Shown here: in pieces, positions 6,225-7,523 of the stretch
Layout of the letters: every line of letters starts with the position of its first letter
Position numbering within the stretch: position 1 is the stretch's first letter
Source: Hyphomicrobiales bacterium
Lineage (GTDB): Bacteria; Pseudomonadota; Alphaproteobacteria; Rhizobiales; Beijerinckiaceae
NCBI GenBank assembly: GCA_028290085.1
Contig: JAQGKN010000162.1
Coordinates: 1-7,523 of the forward strand
Length of the DNA stretch: 7,523 nucleotides
Direction: 5' to 3'
Notes under the pieces: generated by a model
What the model was told of the DNA's origin: nothing
Databases searched by the model: none
What the model saw: the letters and a program-made list of their open reading frames with translations, nothing else
Translations under genes and position numbers: made by a program

Positions 6225-6919
6225 CGCTACTCGCCGTCCTCTGCCTTTTGGGCGCCGCTCTCTATGCCCTCGTGGCGCAGGATCCGGCCGAGATGATCCT
6301 CGGCCTGCCGCCAGAGCGCTTCGCCGATCTCGCCTTTTATGCCGCTATCGCTGTGGCCCTCACGGGCACGTTGTCGGCGCAGTTTCGCGGACAATGGTGG
6401 CGCGGTATTCAGGCGCTCGCCGTCTGGCTGCTGCTGCTCGCGGGCTTTGCCACGATCTATTCCTACCGCTTCGAACTCGCTGTCGTGGGCGACCGCATGC
6501 TGACGGAATTCATTCCCGGCCGGGTGCAGGTCTCGAAGCCCGGCGAAGCGACCGTCGTGCGGCGTCGCGATGGGCATTTCATCGTCGATGCCACCGCCAA
6601 CGGGGCGCGACTGACATTCATCTTCGACACCGGGGCGACCAGCGTCGTGGTTCGGGCCGAAGATGCCGCGCACATCGGGGTGAAGACGGAGGGGCTCGTC
6701 TATGACGTGCCTGTTTCCACCGCAAACGGTCGCACATTGACGGCGGATGTGCGCATTCCCACACTGAGCGTCGGCGGCATCACCGAGCGAAATGTGCGGG
6801 CGCTGATCGCACGTCCCGGCTCATTGCGCGAGAACTTGCTGGGCCAGAGTTTTCTGGAACGGCTGGCGAGCTACACCGTCGAAAACAACCGGCTGGTCAT
6901 GCGCGGGCGCGTTCAATAG
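6221..6919 (+). CDS. Membrane-anchored retropepsin-like aspartic protease (TIGR02281 type)
   Basis: This 232-residue protein belongs to the clan AA retropepsin-like proteases of alphaproteobacteria, the group that includes Caulobacter PerP. Three hydrophobic helices occupy roughly 2-19, 34-52 and 62-80, and the C-terminal half forms one protease lobe. The catalytic motif is FIFDTGATSVVV (133-144; D136), and the later hydrophobic GITERNVRALIA and LLGQSFLERL (186-216) fit the retropepsin fold, including the LLG flap-partner motif. As with retropepsins, two copies must pair to make one active site. With an odd number of helices the catalytic part probably faces the periplasm; this is inferred. 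Substrate is unknown. ATG 6221 overlaps the DUF1289 stop as ATGA, with GAGG immediately before it. The frame is open further upstream, but that sequence is the shadow of DUF1289. Its end overlaps the convergent permease gene by 7 bases. Confidence 0.9.
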   Translation: MTLLAVLCLLGAALYALVAQDPAEMILGLPPERFADLAFYAAIAVALTGTLSAQFRGQWWRGIQALAVWLLLLAGFATIYSYRFELAVVGDRMLTEFIPGRVQVSKPGEATVVRRRDGHFIVDATANGARLTFIFDTGATSVVVRAEDAAHIGVKTEGLVYDVPVSTANGRTLTADVRIPTLSVGGITERNVRALIARPGSLRENLLGQSFLERLASYTVENNRLVMRGRVQ

Positions 6920-7523
6920 CCAAATATACTCGCGAGAAAACGCAGCGAGGCGACGAGTAGAAAAACGCCAAAAGCCGTTTCCAGCCGCCGCTTCGACAAA
7001 GCGTGTGCGATGCGCACGCCAAGCGGCGCAGTGAGCACCGCGACGGGCGCAAAGGCCGCGATGCCGATCAGTGAGACGAAGCCCAGCGACAGCGGCGGCA
7101 GATCCGGCTTGCCCCAGCCGGCCAGAATGTAGCCGATGGCGCCCGGGATCGAGATCAGCACGCCGACGCCCGATGATGTCGCCACGGCCTGATGGATCGT
7201 GCGGCCGTAAAAGCTCATGAACATGGTCGCGAGCTGGCCGCCGCCGATGCCCATGAGCGCCGAAAGGATGCCGTTGATAAAGCCGAAGACGCGCAGCGAG
7301 GGCCCCTTGGGCAAGTCGTCGCCGAGTTTCCAGCGGATGTTGAAGAGCAACCGCAGGGCGCTTATGCCCGCCACCAACACGAAAACGATCTTGAAAACCG
7401 CGGGCGGTGCGAAACGGGCGAACCCGCTGCCGATGAGCACGCCAACGAGCGTCGGCACGGCCCAGGCCCGCAGCACGTCGAGATCGACCGCGCCACGCGC
7501 CTGGTGGGCGCGGAACGAGCGGA
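6913..7523 (-). CDS. TauE/SafE family permease, 5' end outside window
   Basis: These are the last 202 residues of an inner-membrane TauE/SafE permease (DUF81), a family linked to export of sulfite, sulfoacetate or other organosulfur anions; the substrate cannot be told here. The reading frame stays open to the window edge: bases 7477-7523 continue it with SFRAHQARGAVDLD, so the GTG at 7476 is an internal valine and not the start. Family length is about 250-270 residues, so some 50-70 residues are missing, normally the first helices and the first glycine-rich motif. Visible marks are the second-repeat motif MGIGGGQLATMFM and the following HQAVATSSGVG segment, several long hydrophobic helices, and the typical ending RRLETAFGVFLLVASLRF. 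It is convergent with the aspartic protease gene and its TGA (6915-6913) lies inside that gene's 3' end. Confidence 0.9.
   Translation of the reverse strand, partial: RSFRAHQARGAVDLDVLRAWAVPTLVGVLIGSGFARFAPPAVFKIVFVLVAGISALRLLFNIRWKLGDDLPKGPSLRVFGFINGILSALMGIGGGQLATMFMSFYGRTIHQAVATSSGVGVLISIPGAIGYILAGWGKPDLPPLSLGFVSLIGIAAFAPVAVLTAPLGVRIAHALSKRRLETAFGVFLLVASLRFLASIFGY

Noticed and set aside
7474..7476. GTG as the start of the TauE/SafE gene
   Set aside because: The frame continues open and with family-like sequence to the window edge, and starting here would give a protein far shorter than the family.

Overview
The window looks like ordinary chromosomal DNA of an alphaproteobacterium, most likely of the order Hyphomicrobiales (Rhizobiales). 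Three things point that way: high G+C by eye; a PleC/DivJ-type histidine kinase core; and a run of cobalamin synthase, a DUF1289 protein and a TIGR02281-type membrane aspartic protease, with the dimethylbenzimidazole phosphoribosyltransferase gene divergent from it. That order is familiar to me from Hyphomicrobiales genomes, but this is recall and not a search. No insertion sequence, CRISPR array, tRNA, rRNA, integrase or phage gene is visible.

Layout from left to right. Positions 6-656 (minus) encode an Fe-S type uracil-DNA glycosylase family protein. A 198-base divergent gap follows, then a six-helix membrane histidine kinase of the PleC/DivJ/PdhS type (plus). After 75 bases comes a secreted S10 serine carboxypeptidase (plus). 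Its stop codon directly abuts the stop codon of the convergent CobT-type phosphoribosyltransferase gene (minus). Divergent from cobT is a plus-strand run: cobS (adenosylcobinamide-GDP ribazoletransferase), a small four-cysteine DUF1289 protein, and a retropepsin-like aspartic protease with three predicted membrane helices whose start overlaps the DUF1289 stop in ATGA. The protease gene overlaps, tail to tail by 7 bases, a minus-strand TauE/SafE-family permease gene that runs off the right edge.

Functional links. CobT and CobS act in the same late stage of cobalamin synthesis. CobT makes alpha-ribazole phosphate from dimethylbenzimidazole, and CobS joins the ribazole moiety to adenosylcobinamide-GDP at the membrane. 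DUF1289 and the protease probably share the cobS transcript, but I see no metabolic reason for this. The glycosylase (DNA repair), the kinase (signalling, possibly cell polarity or cell cycle), the carboxypeptidase (envelope peptide turnover) and the permease (possible anion or organosulfur export) look like independent housekeeping genes. The window is compact: nearly all of it is coding, and there are no gene-free stretches above 200 bases. I found no convincing new system. The most interesting points are the Fe-S glycosylase with an altered motif 1, the tight convergent junctions without terminators, and the kinase and PerP-like protease in one neighbourhood.
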